Below are positions 1-7,425 of a stretch of 64,000 bases of DNA, piece by piece. The stretch lies in the NCBI RefSeq assembly GCF_042684265.1, contig NZ_JBHULB010000001.1, forward strand, positions 27,633 to 91,632. Direction: 5' to 3'. The stretch is from Croceitalea marina. Its GTDB lineage: Bacteria > Bacteroidota > Bacteroidia > Flavobacteriales > Flavobacteriaceae. A program made the translations under genes and the position numbers. The notes under the pieces are model-generated. The model made no database searches. It saw only the letters and a program-made list of their open reading frames with translations, and had not been told where the DNA came from. Every line of letters starts with the position of its first letter. Within the stretch, counting starts at the first letter, position 1.

Positions 1-568
1 AAAGTTCACGTATTCTAGAATCTTCCAAAAATTCAGTTGAATCCTCGGCAACATGAAGCACAATTTCAGTACCTCTATCTTCCTTTTTAGCCTTTTTTAA
101 TTCAAATTCTGGTGATCCATCGCAAGACCAATGCACGGCTGGTTGGTCTTTAAAACTTTTGGTGATAATCTCAACTTTTTCAGCAACCATAAAAGCTGAA
201 TAGAAACCTAGGCCAAAATGCCCTATAATACCAGCGTCTTTACCGGCATCTTTATACTTATCTAAAAACTCTTCTGCACCTGAAAAAGCTACCTCGTTAA
301 TGTATTTCTTGACTTCGTCTTCGGTCATACCGATGCCTTGGTCGATAATATGTATTTTTTTGGCATCCTTATCCACTTTGATTTCAATTAGCGGATTGCC
401 ATATTCTACTTTCGCTTCTCCAATGGAAGTAAGATGCTTGAGTTTTAAAGTAGCGTCTGTCGCGTTCGAAATCAACTCACGTAAAAATATTTCATGGTCG
501 CTGTAGAGAAACTTTTTAATTAGCGGAAAAATATTTTCTACCGAAACATTAATTTTACCTGTCGCCAT
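1..568 (-). CDS. htpG: Molecular chaperone HtpG (Hsp90 family), N-terminal part
   Basis: This is the first 189 codons of the cytosolic Hsp90 chaperone HtpG; the rest lies beyond the left edge. The product begins MATGKINVSVENIFPL and shows the GHKL ATPase signatures in order: ELISNATDA (catalytic Glu and Mg-binding Asn), DQGIGMT (nucleotide-binding Asp) and GHFGLGFYSAF (glycine-rich lid). The ATG at 568 is the natural start because the family begins with exactly this stretch. It is transcribed leftward from a promoter at about 645-675 that carries an overlapping palindrome. Identity is certain from these motifs; only the N-terminal ATPase domain can be inspected here. Confidence 0.97.
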   Translation of the reverse strand, partial: MATGKINVSVENIFPLIKKFLYSDHEIFLRELISNATDATLKLKHLTSIGEAKVEYGNPLIEIKVDKDAKKIHIIDQGIGMTEDEVKKYINEVAFSGAEEFLDKYKDAGKDAGIIGHFGLGFYSAFMVAEKVEIITKSFKDQPAVHWSCDGSPEFELKKAKKEDRGTEIVLHVAEDSTEFLEDSRIREL

Positions 569-644
569 AATTACTTTGATTTTATTGTATTTCATCCGCA
601 AAGGCGGACTTTTCTTTATTTATAATTCACAAACCCCTTTTCAA

Positions 645-683
645 AAAAAGTACCACAGCCGAAAAAGGTGACAAACTGACACC
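645..683 (-). promoter_or_regulatory. htpG promoter with palindrome over the -33 element
   Basis: Reading the minus strand, TTTG (672-675) is followed after exactly 19 nt by TACTTTTT (645-652), close to the Bacteroidetes consensus TTTG-N19-TAnnTTTG. The -33 TTTG lies inside a 17-bp imperfect palindrome at 667-683 (GGTGACAAACTGACACC on the plus strand), with arms GGTGnCA and TGnCACC. An operator in this position would let a repressor block the promoter. The promoter is well supported by spacing; the binding protein is unknown. Confidence 0.6.
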
Positions 684-730
684 AGGATAGGATCAATTAT
701 TTTTAAGCTCAAAAGTTTAACAAATATTTT

Positions 731-758
731 GTTTAATTAATTTAAAAATTAATTAAAC
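731..758. promoter_or_regulatory. 28-bp perfect palindrome, likely TetR-type operator
   Basis: A perfect inverted repeat: 13-nt arm GTTTAATTAATTT (731-743), 2-nt spacer AA, and its exact complement at 746-758. Length and symmetry fit operators of dimeric TetR-family regulators, and a TetR-like gene starts at 950. The palindrome overlaps the -33 position of a promoter-like TTTA-N20-TATCTTTA (741-772), so binding would repress the regulator's own operon. AT-rich DNA makes chance palindromes commoner, but 13 perfect pairs is long. Autoregulation is inference. Confidence 0.55.
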
Positions 759-797
759 ATTATATATCTTTACACAGTTGTAAGGATAAATTTTGCT

Positions 798-848
798 ATG
801 AAAAAGTTTATTACAACAAGTTTGTTTATTTATTGGTTAGGTTGTTGA
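798..848 (+). CDS. Possible 16-codon leader peptide
   Basis: A mini-ORF begins ATG AAA AAG and ends with TGA at 846-848, encoding MKKFITTSLFIYWLGC. It starts about 20 nt downstream of the expected start site of the promoter-like element at 741-772. The stop codon overlaps the base of the terminator stem beginning at 847, the arrangement expected of a translated leader controlling attenuation. It might instead be chance or part of a small RNA. Lys-Lys followed by a hydrophobic stretch also resembles a truncated signal peptide. Translation is unproven. Confidence 0.3.
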   Translation: MKKFITTSLFIYWLGC

Positions 849-886
849 AAACGTGTTCTTGCTAAGGGAACACGTTTTCTCTTTTT
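847..886 (+). terminator. Intrinsic terminator in the leader of the TetR operon
   Basis: A perfect 12-bp stem, GAAAACGTGTTC (847-858) with GAACACGTTTTC (868-879), 9-nt loop, followed by TCTTTTT. It points rightward and lies 60 nt before the TetR-like gene, so it either ends a short RNA or attenuates the operon. Confidence 0.75.
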
Positions 887-949
887 GTCAGATCATTAAC
901 AGAATCTATGTTTATAATATTGTAAATTTGTTTTAACAAAAAACTGAAT

Positions 950-1609
950 ATGGCTACAAAGGCAAGCACGACAAAAATAACAGAAAATAAAATCATCGCA
1001 TTTTATATGGATTACGTTTTGGAACACGAAATGCATCCGAAATCGGTCTATAAATTTTGTAAAGAAAATAAAATCAAAGAAGATGAATTTTACGGCTTTT
1101 TTGGTTCTTTCGAAGCTTTGCAAAAAGGGATATGGAATAAGTTTCATTCCAATACAATTGATCTTCTGAATAAAAATAAGGAGTACGGTAGCTTTAGCAA
1201 CAAAGACAAAATGCTCACTTATTTTTACACCTTTTTTGAACTTTTAACCTTAAATCGCAGTTATGTACTTTTTTCTTTGGACGGAAAAAGACAGTTATTG
1301 GATAAGATGGGAGAACTTAAAGAGCTAAGGTCACATCTTAAAGGTTTTGCAACGGAGCTTATTGAAGAAGGTAATGCAGATAAGACCCTAAAGATAACAA
1401 AGCAGAGTCCGAGAATATTTTCAGAGGGTGCCTGGGTGCAATTTTTGTTTTTGCTGAAATTTTGGATAGATGACTCTTCAGCTGGTTTTGAAAAAACTGA
1501 TTTAGCAATAGAAAAGTCGGTTACCACAATATTTGATCTTTTTGATAATACCCCCTTAGAAAGTATTATCGATTTTGGTAAATTTTTATACAAAGAGAAC
1601 TTCGCTTAG
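950..1609 (+). CDS. TetR-like transcriptional regulator
   Basis: A 219-residue protein of typical TetR length. Residues about 8-60 fit the TetR helix-turn-helix: a first helix (ENKIIAFYMDYVLEH), then SVYKFCKENKIKEDEFYGFF with the usual aromatic pair before the final helix of the DNA-binding domain (SFEALQKGIWNKF). The rest is helical and is presumably the ligand and dimer domain. The recognition helix is divergent, so the family call rests on pattern. It lies 10 nt upstream of the ABC1 kinase gene and is almost certainly co-transcribed with it. The 28-bp palindrome at 731-758 is its obvious candidate operator. The ligand is unknown; a lipid or acyl-CoA is a guess from the neighbouring kinase and fabH. 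Confidence 0.75.
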   Translation: MATKASTTKITENKIIAFYMDYVLEHEMHPKSVYKFCKENKIKEDEFYGFFGSFEALQKGIWNKFHSNTIDLLNKNKEYGSFSNKDKMLTYFYTFFELLTLNRSYVLFSLDGKRQLLDKMGELKELRSHLKGFATELIEEGNADKTLKITKQSPRIFSEGAWVQFLFLLKFWIDDSSAGFEKTDLAIEKSVTTIFDLFDNTPLESIIDFGKFLYKENFA

Positions 1610-1619
1610 TACTATAAAT

Positions 1620-2930
1620 ATGAAGACACTAGATAAGATACCTACGGGAAAGATTGAGCGTGCTGGGAAATTGGTAAAAACTGGTGTGAAAATAGGTGGT
1701 AACTATGCCAAATACTATAGTAAGAAACTAGTCAACCCGAATTTAAGTAAAGATGAGCTTAATGAGGATAATGCGGGTGACATTTATGACGGGCTAAAAA
1801 GTTTAAAAGGCAGTGCGCTTAAAGTAGCCCAGATGCTAAGTATGGAGAAAAACCTGCTACCTAGTGCCTACGTAGAGAAATTTTCTCTTTCTCAATTTTC
1901 TGTACCACCGCTTTCTGCACCATTGGTCCGTAAAACTTTCAAAAAATATCTTGGTAAATTTCCAGAGGAGATTTTTGACACCTTTGAGCGTGATTCGGTT
2001 AACGCTGCGAGTATCGGTCAAGTACACAAAGCCACTAAAGATGGCAGAAAACTAGCTGTCAAAATTCAATATCCTGGGGTTGCGGAAAGTATAAGCAGTG
2101 ATTTAGCTATAGTTAAGCCTATTGCCATTCGCATGTTCAACTTGCAGGGAAAAGACTCCGATAAATATTTTAAGGAAGTTGAGAATAAATTGGTAGAAGA
2201 GACCAATTACATTTTAGAGTTAAAACAAAGTAAGGAGATAACTGAAGCCTGTGCGGTTATACCCAATATGGAGTTCCCTAAATATTATGAAGAACTTTCT
2301 AGCGAACGAATCATTACGATGGACTGGATGAAAGGAGTTCATCTAAGTGAGTTTGCTAAAGCCGGGTTCGCACAAAAAATCGGAAATAAGCTAGGGCAAG
2401 CCCTTTGGGACTTTTACATGTTTCAAATTCACGGTTTGCGAAAAGTACATGCTGACCCCCACCCAGGTAATTTTCTAGTAAGTAAAGAAAATACTTTAAT
2501 CGCTATCGATTTTGGCTGTATTAAAGAGATTCCAGATGAGTTTTATATTCCCTACTTTGAGTTGGCGAAGAAAGAAAACATCAATAGCGATGAAATCTTT
2601 ATGGAAAAGCTTTATGAACTTGAAATATTGACGCCAACAGATTCTCAAAAAGAACTAGACTTTTTCACGGCCTTGTTTAAAGAGATGCTAAGTCTATTTA
2701 CCTCGCCTTTTCATGAAGAAGAGTTCGACTTTGGTTCTGATGTCTTTTGGGCTAAAATAGCGGACCTTAGCGAACGCTATTCCAAAGACGAGCAAATACG
2801 AAAAATGAACGGTAATCGCGGCTCAAAACATTTTTTATATATGAACCGTACTTTCTTCGGTCTCTACAATCTTTTACACGATTTAAAGGCCAAGGTCACG
2901 GTAAATAATTTTAGACAGTATCTGGACTAA
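1620..2930 (+). CDS. ABC1/AarF (UbiB-like) atypical protein kinase
   Basis: A 436-residue member of the ABC1/AarF/UbiB kinase-like family, linked elsewhere to quinone and lipid metabolism through an unusual ATPase activity. Visible signatures are the N-terminal KxGQ motif in variant form (KVAQ in GSALKVAQMLS), the Ala-rich loop NAASIGQVHKA, the VAIK-type lysine (LAVKIQYPG), the catalytic segment VHADPHPGNF and the metal-binding IDFGCIK. Gly to Ala in KxGQ is the one departure seen. The ATG at 1620 is preferred over in-frame triplets 45 nt further upstream, which lie inside the preceding gene. Co-directional with the TetR-like gene 10 nt upstream, with fabH 109 nt downstream. Substrate unknown. 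Confidence 0.9.
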   Translation: MKTLDKIPTGKIERAGKLVKTGVKIGGNYAKYYSKKLVNPNLSKDELNEDNAGDIYDGLKSLKGSALKVAQMLSMEKNLLPSAYVEKFSLSQFSVPPLSAPLVRKTFKKYLGKFPEEIFDTFERDSVNAASIGQVHKATKDGRKLAVKIQYPGVAESISSDLAIVKPIAIRMFNLQGKDSDKYFKEVENKLVEETNYILELKQSKEITEACAVIPNMEFPKYYEELSSERIITMDWMKGVHLSEFAKAGFAQKIGNKLGQALWDFYMFQIHGLRKVHADPHPGNFLVSKENTLIAIDFGCIKEIPDEFYIPYFELAKKENINSDEIFMEKLYELEILTPTDSQKELDFFTALFKEMLSLFTSPFHEEEFDFGSDVFWAKIADLSERYSKDEQIRKMNGNRGSKHFLYMNRTFFGLYNLLHDLKAKVTVNNFRQYLD

Positions 2931-3039
2931 ATATAATATCCAAGGTTTAAAATAAATCCGAATGTTTTAGTACCATCAATTTATTTTTTACTTTACCGAT
3001 TCAATTACTCATCTCTAATGGGTTTCAAACACATTTTTT

Positions 3040-4047
3040 ATGTATAATTCTAAAATTATAGGTCTTGGCCATTACGTTCCTGATAATGTTGTAACCAATG
3101 ATGATCTTTCTAAGTTAATGGATACCAATGATGAATGGATTCAAGAACGTACAGGAATTAAAGAAAGAAGACATGTAGTAAAAGGTGAAGATACTACGAC
3201 TACAATGGGGGTCAAAGCAGCCAAAGTAGCTATAGAACGAGCAGGAATAGATAAAGATGACATTGATTTTATTGTTTTTGCAACCTTGAGTCCAGACTAT
3301 TATTTCCCTGGTCCGGGCGTTTTGGTGCAACGAGATTTAGGTATCAAAACTGTAGGTGCCCTTGATGTTAGAAACCAATGTTCTGGGTTCGTATATGGAA
3401 TATCGGTTGCCGACCAATATGTAAAAAGTGGTATGTACAAAAATGTTTTGGTCATTGGTTCTGAGGTACATTCTACAGGGTTGGATATGACAACAAGGGG
3501 TAGGGGAGTATCCGTTATTTTTGGGGATGGTGCAGGTGCTGCCGTTGTTAGTAGAGAAGAAGATACCTCAAAAGGTATTCTTTCAACCCATTTGCATTCC
3601 GAAGGGCAACACGCAGAAGAACTTTCGCTTATTGCGCCTGGCATGGGCAAACGATGGGTAACCGATATCATAGATGACAATGATCCTAATGATGAATCCT
3701 ATTTTCCTTACATGAACGGGCAATTTGTATTCAAAAATGCGGTAGTTCGTTTTAGCGAAGTGATAATGGAAGGCTTGCAAACAAACGGATTAAATCCTTC
3801 CGACATTAATATGTTGGTTCCGCACCAGGCAAACCTTAGAATTTCTCAGTTTGTACAAAAGAAGTTTGGGCTTTCGAACGATCAAGTGTATAATAACATT
3901 ATGCACTATGGCAATACAACTGCGGCCTCAATACCTATAGCTTTGACCGAAGCTTGGGAAAAAGGTAAAATTAATGACGGTGATTTAGTAGTACTGGCAG
4001 CCTTTGGTAGTGGATTTACTTGGGGTAGTGCCATTATTAGATGGTAA
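3040..4047 (+). CDS. fabH: 3-oxoacyl-ACP synthase III (KAS III)
   Basis: A 335-residue condensing enzyme that joins an acyl-CoA primer to malonyl-ACP to start fatty acid synthesis in the cytoplasm. The catalytic triad is readable: Cys114 in RNQCSGF, His262 in VPHQANLR and Asn292 in HYGNTTAAS. The length and the C-terminal GSGFTWGSAIIRW are typical. It stands apart from other fab genes, 109 nt downstream of the ABC1 kinase, and ends in a hairpin terminator at 4052-4077. Isolated fabH-type paralogues in this phylum may prime branched-chain or specialised acyl products, so whether this is the main FabH cannot be told here. Confidence 0.92.
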   Translation: MYNSKIIGLGHYVPDNVVTNDDLSKLMDTNDEWIQERTGIKERRHVVKGEDTTTTMGVKAAKVAIERAGIDKDDIDFIVFATLSPDYYFPGPGVLVQRDLGIKTVGALDVRNQCSGFVYGISVADQYVKSGMYKNVLVIGSEVHSTGLDMTTRGRGVSVIFGDGAGAAVVSREEDTSKGILSTHLHSEGQHAEELSLIAPGMGKRWVTDIIDDNDPNDESYFPYMNGQFVFKNAVVRFSEVIMEGLQTNGLNPSDINMLVPHQANLRISQFVQKKFGLSNDQVYNNIMHYGNTTAASIPIALTEAWEKGKINDGDLVVLAAFGSGFTWGSAIIRW

Positions 4048-4051
4048 AAAT

Positions 4052-4080
4052 AAACCCTAGCTTTTACACTAGGGTTTCTT
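4052..4080 (+). terminator. Terminator after fabH
   Basis: Inverted repeat AAACCCTAG (4052-4060) and CTAGGGTTT (4069-4077) with an 8-nt loop, followed by TTTCTT, starting a few bases after the fabH stop codon. Confidence 0.75.
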
Positions 4081-4250
4081 ATTGATTTCTTGATGTAGAA
4101 CTAACCAACCAATTTCTATCTCAAACAAACCAATACCTTAATTCCTTTTTAAAAAGACGCCAATATCTAAATGATGTTACATTAAAACCTGGCTTTAACA
4201 ATTTTTAAGAGTGCGGTTGCAGTTATTTTTAGGTAAGCATTTAAAAAAAG

Positions 4251-4284
4251 AACCCTGACTCCAATAAAGAAGTCAGGGTTTTGT
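4251..4284 (+). terminator. Orphan terminator-like hairpin in a 381-nt gap
   Basis: A 10-bp stem AACCCTGACT (4251-4260) and AGTCAGGGTT (4271-4280), then TTGTC. It lies in the gap between fabH and the CoA-binding protein gene (4048-4428), where no ORF is convincing. It could end a small RNA from about 4080-4250 or be a second fabH terminator. Nothing else supportable is seen in this gap. Confidence 0.5.
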
Positions 4285-4428
4285 CATTGATAAGCTATAC
4301 TAAACACTAACCATTAACTATAAAAAATACAGTCTTACCAATGATTAAAATTTTAAGTCTATTACCAATAGACGATATTTTTCGTAAATCGTTACGACTT
4401 TTAACCTAGTTTAACAGATAAATAACAA

Positions 4429-4788
4429 ATGAAAACAACTTTAGTCTTTGGTGCTTCTTTAAAAACCAATCGTTACAGTAACATAGCTATTCACCGTTTA
4501 CAGGAGAATAATATTGATACAAAGGCATTTGGGTTAAGGGCCGGATATGTAGGTTCGGTGCAAATTAAAACCAATTTGTCGGATATTAAAAACATAGATA
4601 CCATTACCCTATACATGAACCCTTCTCGACAAAGCGAGTATTACTATCAAATTATGAAATTGGCACCGAGAAGAGTGATTTTTAACCCTGGTACCGAGAA
4701 CCCAGAATTTTATAAATTGTTAGGAGAAAAAGGAATACAAGTTGAGGTTGCCTGCACCCTGGTTTTATTAGCTACCGGCCAATATTAA
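4429..4788 (+). CDS. CoA-binding domain protein (YccU-like)
   Basis: A 119-residue single-domain protein resembling the stand-alone Rossmann-type CoA-binding family (YccU/PF13380). Seen are the N-terminal TTLVFGASLKTNRYSN, where the loop after the first strand binds the nucleotide, and RRVIFNPGTENPEFYKLL, matching the family's conserved NPG-E region. The function of this small family is poorly defined; it is cytoplasmic and may sense or bind CoA thioesters. The ATG at 4429 gives the family's usual start. It ends 10 nt before the convergent DUF1059 gene. Confidence 0.85.
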   Translation: MKTTLVFGASLKTNRYSNIAIHRLQENNIDTKAFGLRAGYVGSVQIKTNLSDIKNIDTITLYMNPSRQSEYYYQIMKLAPRRVIFNPGTENPEFYKLLGEKGIQVEVACTLVLLATGQY

Positions 4789-4798
4789 AAGAGGAATC

Positions 4799-5035
4799 TT
4801 ACTCGCTGGGTAAGGCTTCAAATTCTTCCCTTTTGTTTTGAAACCATGCCTGCATAGCTTCTGGAGATTTCATGAGTGTTTTCATCTCGTTCATAGCATC
4901 TAAGTGTGCTGCATCATTTTTTTGAAACATTTCCATCCCATGTTTTTTGCTTAATTCGGCTATTTCTTCAAAAGTATCAGCCCTAAATTCAATATTACAG
5001 GCTCCACCTAATTGTTTACAGGTCATTGTTTTCAT
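4799..5035 (-). CDS. DUF1059 family small protein
   Basis: A 78-residue protein that begins MKTMTCKQLGGACNIEF and continues with FEEIAELSKKHGMEMF, the hallmark of the DUF1059 family. Two Cys residues (C6 and C13) in the first 13 residues could bind metal, but no function is established. It lies between two genes and is 13 nt downstream of the symporter gene, on the same strand, so co-transcription is likely. Confidence 0.85.
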   Translation of the reverse strand: MKTMTCKQLGGACNIEFRADTFEEIAELSKKHGMEMFQKNDAAHLDAMNEMKTLMKSPEAMQAWFQNKREEFEALPSE

Positions 5036-5048
5036 AGTTTCTTATGTT

Positions 5049-6524
5049 TTAAAGAGGTGCCTTTTGCTTTCTATCCCGTATGAGCCATAGGCCAATAAAA
5101 GTGAGTAGACCATTTAAAGGCAGTAATTCATAGCCTACGGCATAACCGCCTAGAAATTTGGCATCTATATTTCCAATAATTGCTATCATCACAACCGATA
5201 GAATTGCGACAATCCATACGTACTTGTCCTTTATTTTGTGTTTTGTAAAAATGCCAAAGGCAAAGAGGCCTAACAGTGGGCCGTAGGTATATCCTGCTAC
5301 AATTAAGAGGCTGTCAATAACATTACGACTTAAGATATACTTAAAAGAGATAATAACCAAGATTAAAGCAAGGCTCATCGCAATATGTGTCTTTTTGCGA
5401 ATCTTTTTTTGCTCAATTTCAGATTTTTGTTCAATGTTTAAAAAATCTACACAAAAAGAAGTGGTCAAAGAGGTTAATGCGCTATCTGCGCTGCTATAGG
5501 CCGCAGCGATTAGACCGAGCATAAATGTAATGGAAAGCGTAAGACCTAATCCGCTATTCAGAGCAACTTCCGGAAAGAGCAAATCTGTTTTTGGTGCGCC
5601 ATCCATTAATGGAATTGCTATTCCATTTTGTTTGCTATAAATGAATAGTAAAGCTCCTAAAAGCATAAAGAGAAAGGTGACGGCGACCAATACAAAACTA
5701 AAAGAAACCATGTTCTTTTGGGCATCCTTAAGATTTTTACAGGTTAGGTTTTTTTGCATCATATCTTGGTCAAGCCCCGTCATACAGATAGTAATGAACA
5801 TTCCACCAAGAAACGATTTTATAAAATGGTTTTTAGCCAAAAGAGTATCGGTAAAGAAAAATTTATTATAATTTTTTAATTCATCAGATTCTAAGAACTC
5901 GCCAAAACTCCAGTCCAGCTCGCTATTGATTAATATGATAGAGAGAATTACCGCTGCAATCATAAAAGTGGTTTGTAGTGTGTCCGTCCAGACTATAGTT
6001 TTTATACCTCCGCGATTGGTGTATATCCATATTAGGGCTATAGAAATTACAACTGTTATTTCAAAAGGTACGCCTAAGTCATCAAATACAAATTGCTGTA
6101 ATACTATGGCTACTAGATATAGCCTGAAAGCGGCTCCTAAAACGCGAGAAACAAAAAAGAAAAAAGCTCCTGTTTTGTGACTTACATGGCCGAAGCGCTC
6201 TAAAAGATACTCATAGATCGAGGTTAAGTTTAGTCTATAATAAACAGGTAATAAGACAAAGGCCACAACAAAATAGCCCACCAAATAACCCAAGACCACC
6301 TGCATATAACTAAACTCCGAAGCCTCTACCCAACCTGGCACAGAAATAAAAGTTACCCCAGAAAGTGAGGCCCCAACCATTCCAAAGGCGACTAAATACC
6401 ATGGAGACTTTTGACCCGCCTTAAAAAAATCGGTGTTGGAGTCATTTTTGCCTGTAATGTAAGAGATAAGTAGAAGTACTAAAAAGTACCCTCCAATAAG
6501 CAGTAATATCTGAATTGCAGACAT
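5049..6524 (-). CDS. Sodium:solute symporter (SSS family)
   Basis: A roughly 491-residue integral membrane transporter with about 13 hydrophobic segments, beginning MSAIQILLLIGGYFLVLLL. Family features include a GASLSGVTFISVPGW segment early and AAAYSSADSALTSL in the middle, where the Ser/Thr residues around helix 8 contribute to the sodium site in SSS transporters. An upstream in-frame ATG at 6551 exists, but starting at 6524 puts the first membrane helix at the N-terminus as usual. The substrate cannot be predicted; a short linker with a Lys/Glu-rich stretch (IEQKSEIEQKKIRKK) lies on the cytoplasmic side. It is transcribed divergently from recR. Confidence 0.88.
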   Translation of the reverse strand: MSAIQILLLIGGYFLVLLLISYITGKNDSNTDFFKAGQKSPWYLVAFGMVGASLSGVTFISVPGWVEASEFSYMQVVLGYLVGYFVVAFVLLPVYYRLNLTSIYEYLLERFGHVSHKTGAFFFFVSRVLGAAFRLYLVAIVLQQFVFDDLGVPFEITVVISIALIWIYTNRGGIKTIVWTDTLQTTFMIAAVILSIILINSELDWSFGEFLESDELKNYNKFFFTDTLLAKNHFIKSFLGGMFITICMTGLDQDMMQKNLTCKNLKDAQKNMVSFSFVLVAVTFLFMLLGALLFIYSKQNGIAIPLMDGAPKTDLLFPEVALNSGLGLTLSITFMLGLIAAAYSSADSALTSLTTSFCVDFLNIEQKSEIEQKKIRKKTHIAMSLALILVIISFKYILSRNVIDSLLIVAGYTYGPLLGLFAFGIFTKHKIKDKYVWIVAILSVVMIAIIGNIDAKFLGGYAVGYELLPLNGLLTFIGLWLIRDRKQKAPL

Positions 6525-6685
6525 AAAATCTATTTGTTTGGCAAAATACAAAAAGCTAGCTAGCTAAGCTACCTTGGTACGGCAAAACGAAGCTTTAAAC
6601 AGAATTGAATTTTAATTTAAGCAAAGCCCCAGAGTATTATATATTTTGCCGGCGCCAATAAATGTAAAATTGTAATTTTACAGCA

Positions 6686-7306
6686 ATGGAATACTCTTCT
6701 AAACTTTTGGAAAATGCTGTGTATGAAATGTCGCAATTACCCGGTATTGGTAAACGAACGGCGTTACGTTTGGTGTTACACTTATTAAAACAACCGGAAG
6801 AACGAACAGCATTTTTAGCCGGTTCATTAATGAAGCTGAGAGAAGAAATAAATTTTTGTAGTTCTTGTCATAATATTTCTGATACAGCACTATGCGAAAT
6901 ATGCGCTAACCCAAAACGTGATGAAAGTCTTGTTTGTGTTGTAGAAGATATTAGAGATGTAATGGCTATTGAAAACACCTCGCAATATCAAGGGCTGTAC
7001 CATGTTCTTGGGGGGAAGATTTCACCAATGGAAGGTGTAGGGCCGCAAGATTTGAATATTGTTTCGTTAGTGACCAAAGTAAAAATGGGAAAGGTTAAAG
7101 AGCTCATCTTTGCGCTAAGCTCAACTATGGAAGGCGATACCACTAATTTTTATATTTATAAGCAATTAGAGGGTACGGACATAACTACTTCTACGATTGC
7201 TAGAGGTATTTCTGTGGGAGATGAATTGGAATATGCCGATGAGGTTACTTTAGGAAGGAGTATTTTAAACCGTGTTCCATTTGAAAGCTCTATTAAAGCC
7301 AATTGA
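6686..7306 (+). CDS. recR: Recombination mediator protein RecR
   Basis: A 206-residue recombination mediator that with RecO/RecF loads RecA onto gapped DNA. Domains in order: N-terminal helix-hairpin-helix (QLPGIGKRTALRL), a zinc finger with Cys58, Cys61, Cys70 and Cys73, a Toprim domain starting at VCVVEDIRDVMAIE, and the C-terminal RGISVGDELEYADEVTLGRS motif. Length is normal. A -7-like element ATATTTTG lies at 6641-6648, just upstream. It stands alone between the divergent symporter gene and the E2 gene. Confidence 0.96.
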   Translation: MEYSSKLLENAVYEMSQLPGIGKRTALRLVLHLLKQPEERTAFLAGSLMKLREEINFCSSCHNISDTALCEICANPKRDESLVCVVEDIRDVMAIENTSQYQGLYHVLGGKISPMEGVGPQDLNIVSLVTKVKMGKVKELIFALSSTMEGDTTNFYIYKQLEGTDITTSTIARGISVGDELEYADEVTLGRSILNRVPFESSIKAN

Positions 7307-7380
7307 CTATCAATCAAAATAGATAGATGAAAGAGGTGTTATTTAATACATAAAAATTAATGATAAGGTCATTATTTTGT

Positions 7381-7388
7381 TATTTTTG
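7381..7388 (+). promoter_or_regulatory. -7 promoter element of the E2 gene
   Basis: TATTTTTG matches the Bacteroidetes -7 consensus TAnnTTTG exactly and lies 38 nt before the ATG at 7426. No clear TTTG was found at the usual 19-nt distance. Confidence 0.5.
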
Positions 7389-7425
7389 CAAAATATAAGG
7401 GTCAATTGATACGTTAATTAAGAAT

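Noticed and set aside
595..608. TCCGC-AAAG-GCGGA hairpin in the htpG leader
   Set aside because: Only 5 bp, no consistent downstream T-run in the relevant direction.
1575..1619. 15-residue N-terminal extension of the ABC1 kinase
   Set aside because: Overlaps the TetR-like gene and is not family-like; ATG at 1620 fits.
3300..3680. Long minus-strand ORF inside fabH
   Set aside because: It is a shadow of the strongly conserved fabH; no domain or start signal in its own right.
4372..4392. Inverted repeat ACGAT-N11-ATCGT before the CoA-binding protein
   Set aside because: Only five-base arms in AT-rich DNA; spacing resembles the merR repeat but orientation is opposite, so likely chance.
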